Below are positions 1 to 13,258 of a DNA stretch of 64,000 nt, piece after piece. The DNA is from Kappaphycus alvarezii. Lineage: Eukaryota; Rhodophyta; Florideophyceae; Gigartinales; Solieriaceae. The DNA lies in the NCBI GenBank assembly GCA_002205965.3, contig NADL03000709.1, positions 230,582-294,581 on the forward strand, written 5' to 3'. How positions within the stretch are numbered: the first letter of the stretch is position 1; the number at the start of each line of letters is the position of its first letter. The notes below the pieces were generated by a model. It ran no database searches, had not been told where the DNA came from, and worked only from the letters and a program-made list of their open reading frames with translations. The position numbers and the translations under genes are program-made.

Positions 1-2549
1 ATGCATGTTACAATGGTCCGTCAAGCTATACTGTACTGTAGTGTAGTGTACGGTATGTCAGAATGTACAAATGTTTGCATCCAATTGTGTTGTGGTAACC
101 TAGTCTACTGAAAATAGCAGATGATGATCTCCACACTTCTTGCGGATTCTGTTCCAGCAGCTGTTCATACAACAAGGTCTATGCGTTTGTGCAGTTGTGA
201 TCTGAAATAAGTGCCGACTCGCCAAATATCTGCCAGCAATCGCCTGTCACCACAAAAATAAATCTGAGTTTCAGCTGCTTGTACATTACCACAAGCTACC
301 AAGCTATCGTCTTGACTCTATATTTCTAATCACTTCCACTCTTCTAATCTATCGTTGTTGATGTTTAACTCGAAGCCAGCCGCACCAACCAATGTTTCTC
401 TTGGAAACAGCAACAGCAGCATCAACGTTCGCACGATGACTTGACCGGTATACCGCACTCACTGTACAGTACTGTACCTCGGAGAGCATCACTGTCAATC
501 GCTCGCGTGACCGACAATCAGCACTCAGCACTGCTGTTAGTCAACAACTGTCCACACACATGTACAACACTGTCAACATTGGTTGCACCACAAATACCGT
601 ACAATACGCGGCTCACAATTTCCCCACGTATCCCCCTTTTCACCCGAGTCAATGTTTGACCAATCACGCCACACTTTTGCCACTCGCGCGAGGCAAATTG
701 CCTCGCATTCAAAAGTGCCAATTCGAAACCCGCATCTACCTCCCACCTTGTCCGATGCCCATTAAAATCCACCAATTACCTCCACGCCGTCCATTTCCAA
801 GCCAATGGCCGCCATCTCATTACCCACCAAAAATCCGGAGATTTCCTCTATAAGTCGCTTGAAATTTCCCAACAATTCCTCCCATTGGCACACCTAACGT
901 GCCGCCGTCCCCAATTCCCCCATTTTCTATCGTCTTTATAGATTTGACAGACGCAGCTATTGCCTTCCCGCCGCAATTGCACTCTACAGCATACCCTCAT
1001 TTGTATCGCTCCACCCCCGCCTCGATCGCTTCGCTTGCGCAAGGTCTTTGGAAATTCCGGTGAGAGTCTTGCGAGCTGCGCTGATTCATTTTGCTTTATT
1101 TTCCCCGCCTGCCCCCCCACCTACCACTCTCTCGAGTGCAGTGGTCGTAGCTTTACGATATCTACACCATCTGATGATGGCTCGCTACAGACACGCCTGT
1201 GCAACAAATTCCTTTCGCCAAATAAAATACCGCTATTGTCTGTTACAATATGCGTTGCAAATTAGAAACGCTGTTTACAAATACTGCACAGATCTCGTTG
1301 CAGTTTCCGCTCCTCTCAGCCACTACTGCGCCTCACAGGGCGTGTGATAGTGGAATGATTGCCAGTATGAACATGAGCTGCTCTCTGGGTGAGCCATAAT
1401 CAGTGGAACTTTGCCGTGGAACACTTGACATGGATTGCTGAAAGTAACGCATGATCATGCATCAGTGCACGCGAGATTCGCAGTATGTCTACACTACACA
1501 GTCCTGACGCTCTTTTTGACTTTTGCGTATTGTGCACTCTACGGTGAAATGTTCCTCGCAGCTGGTCCGCACATGACTGCATTTGGAGCAATACACCAAC
1601 CTTGCACACCAAATACTTGGATAGCAAGAGGAAACTCTGCTCTAGTTACACCACTGCGTTATTTGTCGAGATATGCATATGCAACACTACTCCCCGCAGG
1701 TTTACAGCTGTTTCCTAGTTATTGTTGCAGAACCACACGCGTTGCGGGTCGTAAATGTAGTCGAAACCCCCGGGAGAAAAAGGCATTTTACGCGTTTCGC
1801 ATTCTTTGTACCAAACGCGTTGGTGCCCTACTCTGCCGGAACCGCAGCCCGATTCCTCCTTCTAGGTCCTCTTACCTGTTCCACGCCTTTCACCTGACAA
1901 CCTGGCGTGATGGATCGTGGTGACGCCGCGACCTTAACCATAAAAGTTAGCCTCGGAGCGGCCTGGTCATGGCTGTACACGCTGCATTGTGCCGAGGGCT
2001 AGGAGATAATGCGTTGGAATCCGCTTTGCCCAGCTCCGATTCGCTCCGCTTCTTCAAGGAATTACGATAACTGTATGCAAAGAATACAACAGGAAGAAAA
2101 ACTTTTTATTGAACGGCTCCTTCTTTCACGAGTATGGCCAATGTGACGCAAACAGTAGACCTCAACGTTTGTGAACAAAATGCTTCACGAAGAATGGTCG
2201 CGCAACTAGTACCATCCGCTGTCTCAGGCGAATCAAAGATTCGACATACTCGTGTAAACGAGACCAGTCCGCTGCTGCCATACGAGGAAAATTCTTGCTC
2301 GACTCGTTGGCGCAATAAAACTTCAAACAACTATCGGAAATCGACATCTCGAGTGGTCCTAACTCTGAAAGCCTGGTATGAGGCATGTAGGATGACGCGA
2401 TTCTTCTTCACGTCGTCGAGGCTAGCACAACGCAGCTGCAGCCTACTCCATACTGACCCTGCACGTCGTTTCCTGAAACAGATAACCGCTTGTCATCCGC
2501 ACAGGCATCGTACACCTTGAGCAATTAAACTCTCGCCCCTCCAAATCCA
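1..2549. other. Intergenic stretch without a recognisable gene
   Basis: I see no protein family here on either strand. The longest open frame (1435-1923, plus, 162 codons) has no domain, no matching neighbour and a composition like its flanks, so I treat it as chance. The stretch holds two clusters of the recurrent GTACTGTAC/TACAGTACTGTA motif, near 28-54 and 461-478. Confidence 0.6.
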
Positions 2550-3704
2550 TTAGATATCCGCCAGGAGCGAATCATCAAACTGCTCCGTCTTGGAGTGCCC
2601 ATCCAAAATATCCATATCCAACTCGTTACTCTCACTAAACATCTCACTCTCCGTCTTGGCAACCTGGCTCGCACCCGTGATCCTCCTCATAAAGTCGTCA
2701 TAGTCTGCCAAGTTGCCCAAGCTCGAATTCTTTTTCATCCCACCCTTGACATCGTCCTCGTCCGACACCGGAGAGCAAACACCCTCACTCAAAAGGCCAA
2801 CCTCTGCATCCTCCATAGGACTGGTGCTCACACTCTTCTCAACCTCCTCCCCTCTCTCAGTCACAACCGGCAACGCCGCTGCCGCCGCCGCTGCCGCCGC
2901 CGCCGCTTGGGCGCGCCTCTTCTTAGCCTCCCTCTCCAACCTCATCTGATACTTTTGCGCATGGGTCCTCACCTGCTTTGGGGTCCTTGTAGCCACATAT
3001 TGGCTAATGGCCACATAATTCTTCGGCCCAAACAACTTGACGGCATACAAAAACTGATTATGTTCCATCTCGGTCCAATACCTCGTCTTCCCCGCACGAT
3101 CATCCTCCTCCCCACCACTACCTTTCCCCTCCCCCCACTCCCCTTGCCAATACCCTGACCCTGCCGACGCCGGATCTGCGTCACTGGCGCAAGCGCAGGT
3201 CCCCCCCCCGCGACATTCAAAGCGCCACCACCCATCTCATGCACCATCTGCGGGACCTGCGCAGATCCAAAACACGTAGGCACGACATCCCCCCCTTCCG
3301 ATCCCCTCCCCAACACCAGCCACATGCGGCACAGTGCCCGGTACTCCAAGCGCAGCATTCCCCCCCCACCTCCCGCCCCTCCCCCCGTCGCCGCCGCCGC
3401 CGCCGCAGCAGCAGCAACCGCGGATGTGGAGGCATCGGGGCCGCCATGTACATCGCGGCTTGCATGTGTGCGGCGTGGACGCGGGCAAAGTCATTGGGAT
3501 TGGCGTGTGAATGGGCGGCGGCGGCGGCGGCGGCGGCGGCTGCCGTGGCGGCGGCAAAGGCGGCTTGGTGAGAGTCGAGGCGCGGAGACGGAGTTGACGG
3601 AGTTTGGAGTTGTAGTGGGCGAGATCGGCGCGGAGTTGGGAAATGCGCTTTTGTTGACGGCCGATGATGGCGTCGTAATTGGAGGGGTTGGCCGTGTCGG
3701 TCAT
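2550..3704 (-). CDS. One-repeat MYB (SHAQKYF-type) transcription factor, frame interrupted
   Basis: Probable nuclear DNA-binding regulator of the plant/algal one-repeat MYB class. The MYB repeat is read from about 3095 down to 2930 and runs from KTRYWTEMEHNQF through VATRTPKQVRTHAQKYQ; the THAQKY core is the class signature, normally SHAQKYF. An alanine-rich basic linker and an acidic C-terminus ending near 2550 follow. The proposed N-terminus, starting with the ATG at 3704, has a short coiled-coil-like segment (DAIIGRQQKRISQLRADLAH). It lies in the same reading frame as the MYB repeat, but that frame carries a stop at 3237-3239. Protein-like stretches between them sit in the other two frames: HSHANPNDFARVHAAHMQA near 3500 and VVPTCFGSAQVPQMVHEMGG near 3250. 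The switches fall at GC-triplet and poly-C runs. Either these are sequence indels in homopolymers or the gene is decaying; the intact MYB repeat and acidic tail favour a real gene. The exact N-terminus is uncertain. Confidence 0.72.
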
Positions 3705-3958
3705 GATTTTGTGTTGAGAGGGGGTTGAGGGGTTTGGGTGAAGAGTGTGGATTGGTGCGGTGATTGGGGGCAGGCAGGGGTAGAGGGAGGGGTGGAGATC
3801 GGGGAGGTGATGGAATTAAAGCGGGGGCGTGGGTGTGGAGTGGATGGAGGGGGCAATAATAGACTTGAACGATATCGAGAAGCGGGGCGTTCTCCTCTCG
3901 TGTAGGAGGGAAATTGGGCTGTATGCCGACAGGGAGGCTACCGTTTGGGTGGTCTGCG

Positions 3959-5425
3959 GTACTGTCCTGTACTGTACCGTACTGTACTGTATGCAATGGA
4001 AAGCTGGGCTTGAAAAAGAAGCGACAGTTTGGCAAATCCTTGAGAGCGTTTTTCAACTAGAAAATTGGAGGGGATAATTCGGCAACCCAGCGGCTCGACT
4101 GTGCTGGGCACAAACCCTCGACAAATAATAAAAAGGAACAATGCAACCAATGAATGCTTATTTATTTTATTCCGTTGGTCAAATGATTGACGTTTGGTTA
4201 TTTTAATAGTAACCGTTTTCATCCTCAAAACCGCTCTCGCTTTGAAAATATTGCTACTAAAAATGAAAATATTATTGTAACACAGAGAGGGTTTTTGTCC
4301 TTGTGTCACTCCGTCTGAACGTCACGCTCTCCTGTCAACAAAAATACTTTCAACTTTGTTTCCCTCCAGCGCCGCGCCACATTCAAGCACCCCTTTCCTG
4401 TGTCTTCGTAAGCGACACTTGGCTTCCGTTGATGCGCTATCCAGCCTAATCCTTGTAATTCCCGCCGGTGATTGGCTCGAGAGCACAAGGTGATGCCCAA
4501 GGTCTGTAGCGACGTCGGTTGGGACTCGGCGCTGGCAGGAACGTCTTCCGGTGCCTGTTGCCGGAAGATTCTTTCGCGTCACTTGGCCAGTTTTAAATTA
4601 GAAATCACCTGGATATTTCTCTATCCATTCAGCAACCCTCTTTGTTGTACCAAGGCCTTGCTCGATCTCCGTTTCGTCTGGCTGGGCAGACCAGTGCTTG
4701 AAGTTTTGCAATCATATTTCAATTATATGTATTTTTATAAAGCATAAATATACAAATCTATTGGTTGCTACTGTATGTTTTACCAGAGGCAATCGGGAAA
4801 TTTCCTCAAAGAGGTCTGTAAATATTGTACATTATTATCATATTTGTACATCTTGGGTACCACATTCCCTTCTACCCTATTACAGTACAGTACTGTGGTT
4901 CGGGTGCAATGATCAATAAAACACCACACAAAGCAATCCTGGCTTATACTCTTTCATTGAAAAAATTATGCTGCTTTTACAAGAGAGTGCATCCGAATTT
5001 TTGTACAAGACCTGTAGGGCAAAAATCAGAAAAACTAAATTAATTCGAGCTCACCAGTTTTTCAGAATTTCCACAGGAGCTGCAGAAACCACCCCTCAAG
5101 AAAAACTTGTAACATTTCAAAAAACTTGGAGCACTGCACTTTGGCGAACTGCATTTCCTTCTATGAGGGGTGGAGTGCACAGTACAGTGTACTGTACAGT
5201 GACAATTGTTTTGTTTTCCATTCTGCAGTACAGTATTTTACTGTAATTCAAACGGACACTGGCGGATACCGAGCAGTACTGTACAATATGTTGATGCGCC
5301 GAGGGGTATTAAAGTACTGTACAGCTCGGTATCCCTCTTGAGTTGGCCATCCAACTACCACACGATCTCATGGTACCCAGCAGGTACGTACAGCATACTG
5401 TACACGCCATCGAGATCACCCGCAG
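3959..5425. repeat. Cluster of TACAGTACTGTA-type palindromic motifs
   Basis: At least seven short blocks built from alternating GTAC/TGTAC/CAGTAC steps lie here, at about 3959-3991, 4881-4896, 5180-5200, 5225-5242, 5274-5285, 5313-5323 and 5395-5402. Similar blocks occur at 28-54, 461-478, 24736-24748, 29623-29690 and 33999-34016, and in the LTRs of element 2 (42181-42215 and 47108-47165). The first block lies about 255 bp upstream of the MYB start, and the one at 34 kb about 310 bp upstream of the phosphatase start. A promoter element or a dispersed micro-repeat would both fit; I cannot tell which. Confidence 0.55.
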
Positions 5426-8400
5426 TACAATATTAAAATTCAATCGAAACGGAGGGAACTTGCGTTACTCGCCATCCATCCATCCCTGCCATAGCAATTC
5501 AAGCTCTAGTACCCCAGTAGAATACAATACGGTAAGTAACTTTCTCCGAATTTTTTTGTAGGAAAATCGTCCCTGTAAGCCTGCCATTGCTATGTACCGT
5601 AGCCCACTTCCGGTCTCGATTCAAAGCTCCAACAGGAGAGAAAGGGATGCTATTCAAAAACTACAACGGTGCTACATGTCCTCGCACTTCCCAGGCAAGC
5701 GCTGGTACTTGCTGCCGATTCAATGATACCCATGTCTGGAAATTGCTAATGGTCGCTAATGTACAGCCTTGCCGAAAGTTCGGAGGAGCAACCAAGCGTG
5801 AGAGAAAACATAGATTACATGTTCCAGTAAAGTCGCTACATTCGGTAGATACACTTAAACAACAGCGTTGACAAAGTTTGTAATCGCAAGCAGTCGTGAA
5901 AGCGCGACATAGGTCATATGAATGGAAGGTACAGGAAATCCATTGGTCGTTTCTAGTTTCGGCCTAGCACTATTTTATCTCGTCGAAAAACGCAAAACTT
6001 ATCTTTTCTCACTCTGTCGTGATTTATTCTCATCGTACTGTACGGAATTGCACCCTTTTCGACGCGTTCAAGTTCGAGAAACGCGCTTGTCCTCACAATT
6101 GTCTAGACCTAACATCAAGTCGCCACCGCGCTGATATCACATCAACCAATCTTGACCACCATCGATTTCCAGCTGATTCAAAACCACATCGTCAACTAAT
6201 CTAAAATATCAAACTGTACAAATGCATGTTGGTCCGGCAACGACACGAGTTGTGACAAGTTTTGGCTGCAAAGTCAACCAGTACACAAGATATGCAATTG
6301 CCAAATCCGTGCGACATTGTCAAGTAGATTCTGAAAGAGGGGCCAACATTGTCGAAATCCCTTGATCTCGCCTGGAAATGTGTCATCATGCCACTATCAT
6401 GTCGCTCAATTGGCACTCGATCGCGCTATTGCTCTGCACCAAGAGACACAACAGAGGGACATTGAACAGCATCCATTCCAGCAAGCCATGTTCATGGGCA
6501 TTCACATATTGATAGAGAAGAGAGGCTATTGGTCCCTTGGGCTTCCCCATTAAAAGCGACAACCACCCTGCGTAGTAGCGTCCTATGTCGGCATATGGCT
6601 TTGCATCTATACTGTATTTTGGGATAGGACCCCACAGAGCGCAAAAAACGGTTGAAAATTTCTCAGCACGTCTCAGGGTGTAGATGCAGCGTAATTTTTC
6701 ATCAATGCATGAATCATGACCGCCCGCTGCAGTCTAACCTAGCAAGTCATTTCGGTAAGAGGTGTCCGACACGGTCGATCAGCGGCGATGTACCAGTTTC
6801 GTAAACAGCTATTGTAGATTCTATATATTTGAGAACGACCATCACTTGCTAGTATGCTTCATGTGCATCCCTTCTAGGAAAATTGACAGCAAAGGCGCTT
6901 TCAATAAGACTCCGTTCGAAACGGCCTGGGTCCTCATTCTTTAGCGGCGGATTCGGCGCATCAAGGACATGACGGGGCTACCCGGGAACCGTCCTTGATC
7001 AGTCAATTACTAAACCAAACCCTGGTAGGGTTTTTCAGTCACGCCGACCTTTTTGTTGGAATGTCCAATAGCAATGTCATACACCACCTACAGTAAGAGG
7101 GTTTTATTTTTTGGTCTGCATTATGCTAAAAGCAAGCCCTAGCTTGTCGCCCGGGACCATAACAGCTCGATCGATACAATGGAGGCACTCTTGACATCAA
7201 TTAACGAGTACTTTCACTTTTATCTCCTGTAATATTGCCTTCTTGTTCAAACTAGAGTCTAGAATCGTTTTTCTTTGATTTGCATGACATGCATACTGTA
7301 TGGAGCAACAATGTTGCGACTATGGTAAATTGGTATCTTTACTTCCAACTGTGTCTCCGATGTACAATGACTGGCCCGACAATTCCGGCGAAGAGCTAAC
7401 CATCTGCCATTCGCACTAACTTTGAAAATATGAAAGGAACGCATGCGCACTCTATGTGTTTGTTTCTAGCAAGTTCATGTACTCGAGCTGTTGTACCGCA
7501 GCAGAAAAGCTCGTATTCAATTCGAAGCCAGTAGAGCCTATCCAGGTGTGATGAACAAGCCAACTCGTTTGCGGTATTTTTTTTGGCTATTTACGCTATA
7601 GCAACTACAGGCATTAAGATAACAGAACGCCGTAAGCTACGTATGCATATTTGTAGCCCACGCCTCTTAACCTTTGCATAAATCCAGATCTGTTCATCGC
7701 GTGACTGCATTCAGATTTACATTGAAAAAGAGGTTTTCTTTTTGCTTAGGACTGAAATAGGAAAATTTCAACGAAAACAGAATAACAAATACCTCAACCG
7801 GTTGTTTCGATAGTCGCGTGAGCAATGCACACGCAAATCTGGGTTATTGTTGAAGCTGTTACAAGCGCTAAAGTTTTTCTATTTTTCCAACCAGGGAATC
7901 GGTGTTCTACGCAGTGTGCAGAGCATCGATTACCTTCGAGGTTGCACACTGCACTTTATAAATAAATCGCTCAATCCAATACAGTTTCTGTTCCAGAAAT
8001 TATCGATTGTAAAGATATGGTTTTTAGTCGCAAGATTTATTGCTTCGCCGGGAATTGCTATTGTGCATCCATATTGCAATGTGTCAATTAGAGTGGTTAT
8101 TCAATTGTAGAGTAGACTCGCCGATTTAACTTGAAACAAAAGATATGAAAGCTATTCGTTTGAAAAGACCCGTAACAGACGCAACAGAATGAGTAGAGTG
8201 CATAGCGAGTTAGGGATAAATCTGCGAAACACAACATCTTTGGGGTATTCTATACGCCTGACGACGAATCCTCTTGTAAGGAAAATCACCATACCGACAA
8301 GCACAGCATCGGAACTGTAATATCATACTGCCCTGCACCTCGTCGGTTGGTGCGGTGCCTGTATGACAGACAACGGCCGGGGCCAGAAACCACATTAACC

Positions 8401-9905
8401 TACAACAATAAGTCACCCAGTCATTTGTTTTACCGTGCACTGCTTGGAAAGGACCCAATGGACCCTTGCAAATTACTTTTCGGAGCGATTTCGGTCAACT
8501 GAAATCTCATGAATATGTGCAATCTCCCACCAAGAACTGCCGAAATATAATTTTAGATATCTCATTGATGGCTAGGATACGTTTTGCCAAACAACATTAA
8601 TTACAGTTCACTTGAATTTCGAGTGCTCTAAACACAGCGATAACCAAAAGTCTTTGTTGGTTTCTTTTAGTCTCGAGATTCCAACTTTCTAGTGGAACGC
8701 AATAAACAGTTTCACTCTTTCTGCAAATTGGAAGACACGTTTTTTCTTTCTGCAAGAGGCAAAGTGGGGGGTCAAGAGTTCGAAGTGCTGAGAGCTCTAG
8801 AGAGGGTTCTGAAAAACAGTGCTTTGCTGTTTTACGGTATACATGCAAAACAAAAGCCACCCATCTCACGAATATTGCGAGGGGCATGGCACGGCTGAAG
8901 GTGGAACCCCTTGAAATTTATGCGCGCAGTCCTTTTGCAACGGCATGCGATAGCGCCTGTCATGTCCAATGTAGCATGCCTCCTGGCTGGCTTCGCATCG
9001 AACTTGAAAGTGACCCCACGACGCATACCCACTACCTTCTTGGTGTAATGACTTTGGGTAAGAGCCATTACTTGTTTTTGCAATGAAGCACCTAAAAGTT
9101 CCCCCACCTCACTTAAATCGCAGAACTTAGGTTTAGCTTCAATCTACTTTGTCACTCCTCACTACTTGAGATTTGCGAAAAAGATCTCATGTAATATTTG
9201 ATGGCAAATGGGGCGCCAGTTTTTCTTCAGCTCCGATAGGGTACAATTGATGGCCCAGGTTCAAAAGTGCATTTATGGTTAGGTAAGCTTTGTGATCATT
9301 GCAGATCCTGAGGCTCATGCTGTGCATTTGACAGATTGTTTTTAGAAATGTCGAAAGAATCCTGACATTAGTTTCGTCACAGACTGATGTGTTGTCTGAC
9401 CCAGAATACGGACTGCAGCAAACAAACAATACACGGCATCGCTGCTCATCGCAATATCGACGGCGCGGAAATGGAATAACTAAACGGTATTATCGTGCGA
9501 AATAACTTTACTTTGCTACGCAGGAAAAGCAGTTTCGCACCTCAACTAGTGCTGCAGAGAGGCTTGATGGTTATCAAGATTATTGGCAAATGTCTCATTC
9601 ATCAGCCGCCCACTAACGAAAGGTGAAGGTCAGATTTTTCTGGCTTGTCCTCCAATTCCATTTCGACAAGCGTATGGCACAACCTTGCTGTCATAAATGC
9701 GTGGGCTTTCTTTAATGTTTTTGCGACAGCTTATTATAGCGGATTCATTGCATAAGGAGGAAAACTTGGGGTGTTTTACAGATTGAAAGATAGGTTCGCC
9801 TATGTTAAATAAATGTTCCAAAGCGCATCAAATACTTTAATTGGTACAATTGGTCGGAATGGGGGAACTAAGGAACAGAACTAATCCGGTTCATGGTCGC
9901 TGGAA

Positions 9906-10145
9906 GGCTGGCTTGAGGCCAGCTAGCAGACAGGCAGCGTTGGACTTGGCAGCGGCCGCAGCGTGCCTTTGCATGAATATCCCATTGCATAAGGTAAATG
10001 TAGGGTGAAAGATATGGTCGGTTTTGGGCCGGAAGATCCTACAGGGTGCCCAGTAATACCTCTTAAATTACCCTAAAAAGCTGGCTCAAGGCCCCCCAGC
10101 TGACAGGCTGCGTTGGACATTACGGCCGCGGCAGCGTGCCTCTCT
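9906..10145. repeat. Degenerate direct repeat before the retroelement fragments
   Basis: A block of about 67 bp at 9906-9972 recurs at 10079-10145. Both contain GCGTTGGAC, a GC-rich GCGGCCGC-like core and GCAGCGTGCCT in the same order, with roughly three quarters of the bases shared by eye. They lie just left of the first non-LTR-type fragment and may be degraded parts of it. Confidence 0.45.
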
Positions 10146-10186
10146 GAGTAAGTACCGCACAGACCTTACTATATACCATACGCGGA

Positions 10187-10821
10187 GTGCCACAGGCCCA
10201 TGGACGCTCTAGGAGACCATGCAGCAGATTTATGCAACAAAGGTCTCGGATGGACCAACCGTCACACAGCGGTGGTAAAGGTACTTGGCCGAGAGCTGTT
10301 CAAGGCAGCAGGAGTCAGCGTTCAATACGAAGTGAAGTACCTACTTCCGGGACTGAACGCGCGTCCCGCAGACATTCTGGTGTACCCAAGGTCTGATGCA
10401 ACAAACACCCAGTCCCGTCTCCCAGTGGCGTATGACGTGACTGTATCATCCCCGTTCCAAGAGAGCTATAAGTCAATGGCAGCACGAGAAGCAAGAGCTG
10501 TTGCAAACGCAGCAGGAAAGCGGAAGAAGCGAGACTTAGCTACGAAAGTGACAGCGATTCCAGGCAATGCCGGGACGATCAAGGCTAGGATGGGATTTTG
10601 TACCACTAGCCTTCGACTCGTTAGGAACACCCTCTTTAGAAACATCCAAGGTTATAGAGACATACGCCGCAGCAGTAGCGTCTCGTAGCGGATGCTCGAC
10701 TGGAGGAGTGAAGACTCGCCTGTATCAGAAGCTTAGCTACTCAATCTGGTCAACATGTGCAGTATCCGTAATTTGTCGCGCACCGCAACACGCAGAGCTT
10801 AGTCACCCAATTCCAACTTAA
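10187..10821 (+). pseudogene. Non-LTR-type retroelement protein, C-terminal fragment with REL-like motif
   Basis: This is the end of a reverse-transcriptase-type polyprotein whose RT part is missing. The frame from 10200 begins inside the family's zinc-binding block (MDALGDHAADLC), then shows RPADILVYP and, about 20 residues later, VAYDVTVSSPF. That RPD/DVT spacing is what restriction-like endonuclease (PD-(D/E)XK) domains of non-LTR elements look like. After about 10600 the reading moves to another frame (DFVPLAFDSLGTPS) and ends with YQKLSYSIWS and a stop at 10819-10821, so one frameshift is present. It faces the next fragment tail to tail, with 2 bp between the stops. Family assignment rests on motif order only; nuclease activity is inferred and the copy is surely dead. 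Confidence 0.62.
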
Positions 10822-10823
10822 TT

Positions 10824-12052
10824 TTAAGTACTTTGCAACGTTGCACATTTGGACTGTACATCAGTTATAAAAGATGAAGAATTACCATATGCCTCCATCG
10901 CCCTAACGGCCACGTTCCGCGCGACGTCGGTTAGCACCCAATAAGCGTCCGGGTGCCACCCTCCGAGAGTAGATATAGGAATAGGCACGAGCTTATTTCT
11001 CACGAAGGTTGCAATAAAATAATCATATCTTCTATACTTCGCAGAGACGGCGACATTGAGCGAGGTGAGGGGATTAAAGGTTTGGGCCCTCCTGTGGCAG
11101 GGCGCCAGCGTGTTGACGAGGGTCACGTCTACGAAGTCTGTATCTCCACTGCTTCCCATCGCCCAGATGTCTGGCCTCGTGCGATGGACCCCGTCCCGCG
11201 GTTCGACGGCGGGGTGACGGGCCGCTTTCTGCAAGTCTTGCGCAAAGAGGGCCACTTGATTATGCCGTCGAGTCCTGTGACCTCCATGTCTGCAGTGGAG
11301 GTGATCCCCGAAAGAGTCGAGGGTTTCGGGGCACTTACGTATTGGGCACGGCACGTCCGAAGGGAACAGCGGGACTTGGCAGAAGTATTGGAACCACACC
11401 GCGAATTCGCGGGGGTCAATACTCGTGTTGAGGCCGGGGCACGGGGCCCAGTACACCCATTCCTTGGTGCCCGGGAGGGCCATGGAGGCGCGGAATGCCT
11501 GCCTTCTTTGATCACCGGGGGAAATGCTTTCTTGCAGTGCTGCATGGATTGCGTCTTTTAGTTTCTTTTGCGATGGTGTATTGCGTGAGCAAAAGGCACT
11601 AAATGGTAGAATCTTTGGCTTCAAACAGGAAAGTGACCAGCGTCCAAAGCGTCGTTGTAGGTGGCGAGGCTCCTGATGGGAGCGGGCAGAACAGCTTTGC
11701 ACAACCTGTTAACCGCCGCGCTGGAGGCGGGGAAAACGGACGCGGCGATGTTTTTGGCGGAAGTGAATCCGATCCCAAGGGAGGGCCTCTTTTCATCCAG
11801 TGGTTTCACTGGGAGTTGAAGTTCACGGAAGACCTCTGAATCCAAGACCCCCCCTGCCAGTGTGCGGACGCAGAGCTCCATCATATCGTCAAACATGGCA
11901 GCGCCCTCGGCGGTGGACAACGTCGGGACTACGCGCAGTAAGTAGCCGAGTTTGCAGACTCCGAAGCAATTTGCATAAGGTGATTTAAAATATCCTGCTG
12001 TGCTCCTCTGCAAATTTAGCCCTATTAGCCATCGCACACACCAAAGACGCAA
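10824..12052 (-). pseudogene. Non-LTR-type retroelement protein, longer C-terminal fragment
   Basis: Same family as the plus-strand fragment next to it, but longer. The upstream part (12052 down to about 11630) reads through FGVCKLGYLLRVVP, FRELQLPVKPL and GIGFTSAKNIAASVFPASSA, blocks I associate with the region just after the RT domain. A frameshift near 11630 leads into the frame that ends at 10824. That frame has CPIRKCPETLDSFGDHLHC, GGHRTRRHN (zinc-binding and basic block), RPDIWAMGSS and DFVDVTLVNT (REL-like pair). The final part has no stop until 10824. The 5' end is truncated, with no RT catalytic motif to the right of 12052. The opposite orientation and 2-bp gap to its neighbour suggest one copy inserted at the end of another. 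Confidence 0.65.
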
Positions 12053-13258
12053 GCCTCCGAGAGCTTACTTGTGTATAAATTCTTCGCTTAGTCTTTTGCT
12101 CTACAATTGGAAGTAATGTTCTGCGAAGTCGATATAGTTCAGTTACAAGTATCACCTAGTTGCACCCACCAGAGCGGTGCTCCTTTTTCTGCACTTTACA
12201 CCTCTGGGTTCGTTTTGATGCGTACCACTATTGAGGGCAGTTTCGGTAATAGCAGACAACTGTCCCCCTTTGATGCAATACTTTGTTTCATCATAGTTCT
12301 CTTCATTACTAAATTCTCACTCGTGCCGGATTATCTTTGTCCATTGTGCACTTCTGGCTCACCTTTAAGTAGAAAGCCCTAAAACGATGGACAAAATTTT
12401 CTTCAAAGCGCTCAAAACGGCACGGCGATGATCGGAGATAGAGCAGCCGGGGCTAGTTGCAAACACAAAACACTTGTTTCAAATGTTAGCCAAGTTGTAT
12501 AACTTGCATACTGTGACACGAGTGTTGGTCTTCTTCCCACAGTACGCCATGGCAGTATTGCTGTAATGGAATTTAACTGTAAGAGCGCAAAACATCAGCT
12601 GCCGAAGTGGCAGAGACCAGGCCATCCCATGCCGAAAAAATCTGCCTATCTGATAATTCTACCAACAGCAGGATGTAAAGATACTCCTATGAGCAGAATC
12701 CAAACAGAAAAGAAAATGCAGCGATTGAACTCATGCTAAATTGAATATATGCGTAGTGGCCTAACTACGCCGGATACCATGTTACATAGAAACATTTCAT
12801 CACTTGCATATATTCCACTAATTACGTTTCTGCCACGATGTTCTTCATAAATTTAACGAATCGCCTGTATACATAAAAGAAGTGTACGGTACATTTATTA
12901 CCCAAAAACTATTCACTAGTAACCCGATGTTCCTTCAAACTTCCATGTTTTCAGTCACCTACCTGAATGACCAAAGGGGGGTTGGGCGTTTGGGTTTTTG
13001 GTGTTTACTTGAATGGGGCGTTTGGGTTAGTTTATTGCGAGTTGAACATAGGGTGAAATCCCATTAGCCTGTGCAGTGTGGGCAAAACAAACAAGATGCT
13101 ACATGATCCGCTTAATCAACGAACCATCTCTACCGTGGATCTGAATTCTTCCTAGACCTGCCCTTTGGTCGATGCTTTGTGCTTATTACTCCGTAGTGCC
13201 GTCTTCTGTTCAGCCGAACAAAATAACTCTTTATACACTAACCCGCGCGGACTACATC
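12053..13258. other. Intergenic stretch without a recognised gene
   Basis: Only short open frames without known motifs. It separates the truncated non-LTR fragment from the left LTR of element 1. Confidence 0.6.

Larger units (their letters stand above)
3705..10180. other. Long intergenic stretch, no recognised gene
   Basis: No open frame here shows a domain I know, and all are short. The segment just upstream of the MYB gene, and again 4880-5420, is rich in TACAGTACTGTA-like palindromes (about 3959-3991, 4881-4896, 5180-5200, 5274-5285, 5313-5323). A degenerate direct repeat near the right end is listed separately. Confidence 0.6.

Noticed and set aside
1435-1923. Plus-strand frame of 162 codons
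   Set aside because: No domain, no conserved block, composition like the flank; length is within what chance gives in this GC range.
2106-2158. CACGAGTATGGCCAATGT resembling a word near 36280
   Set aside because: The similarity covers only about 18 bases and does not extend, so I take it as chance.
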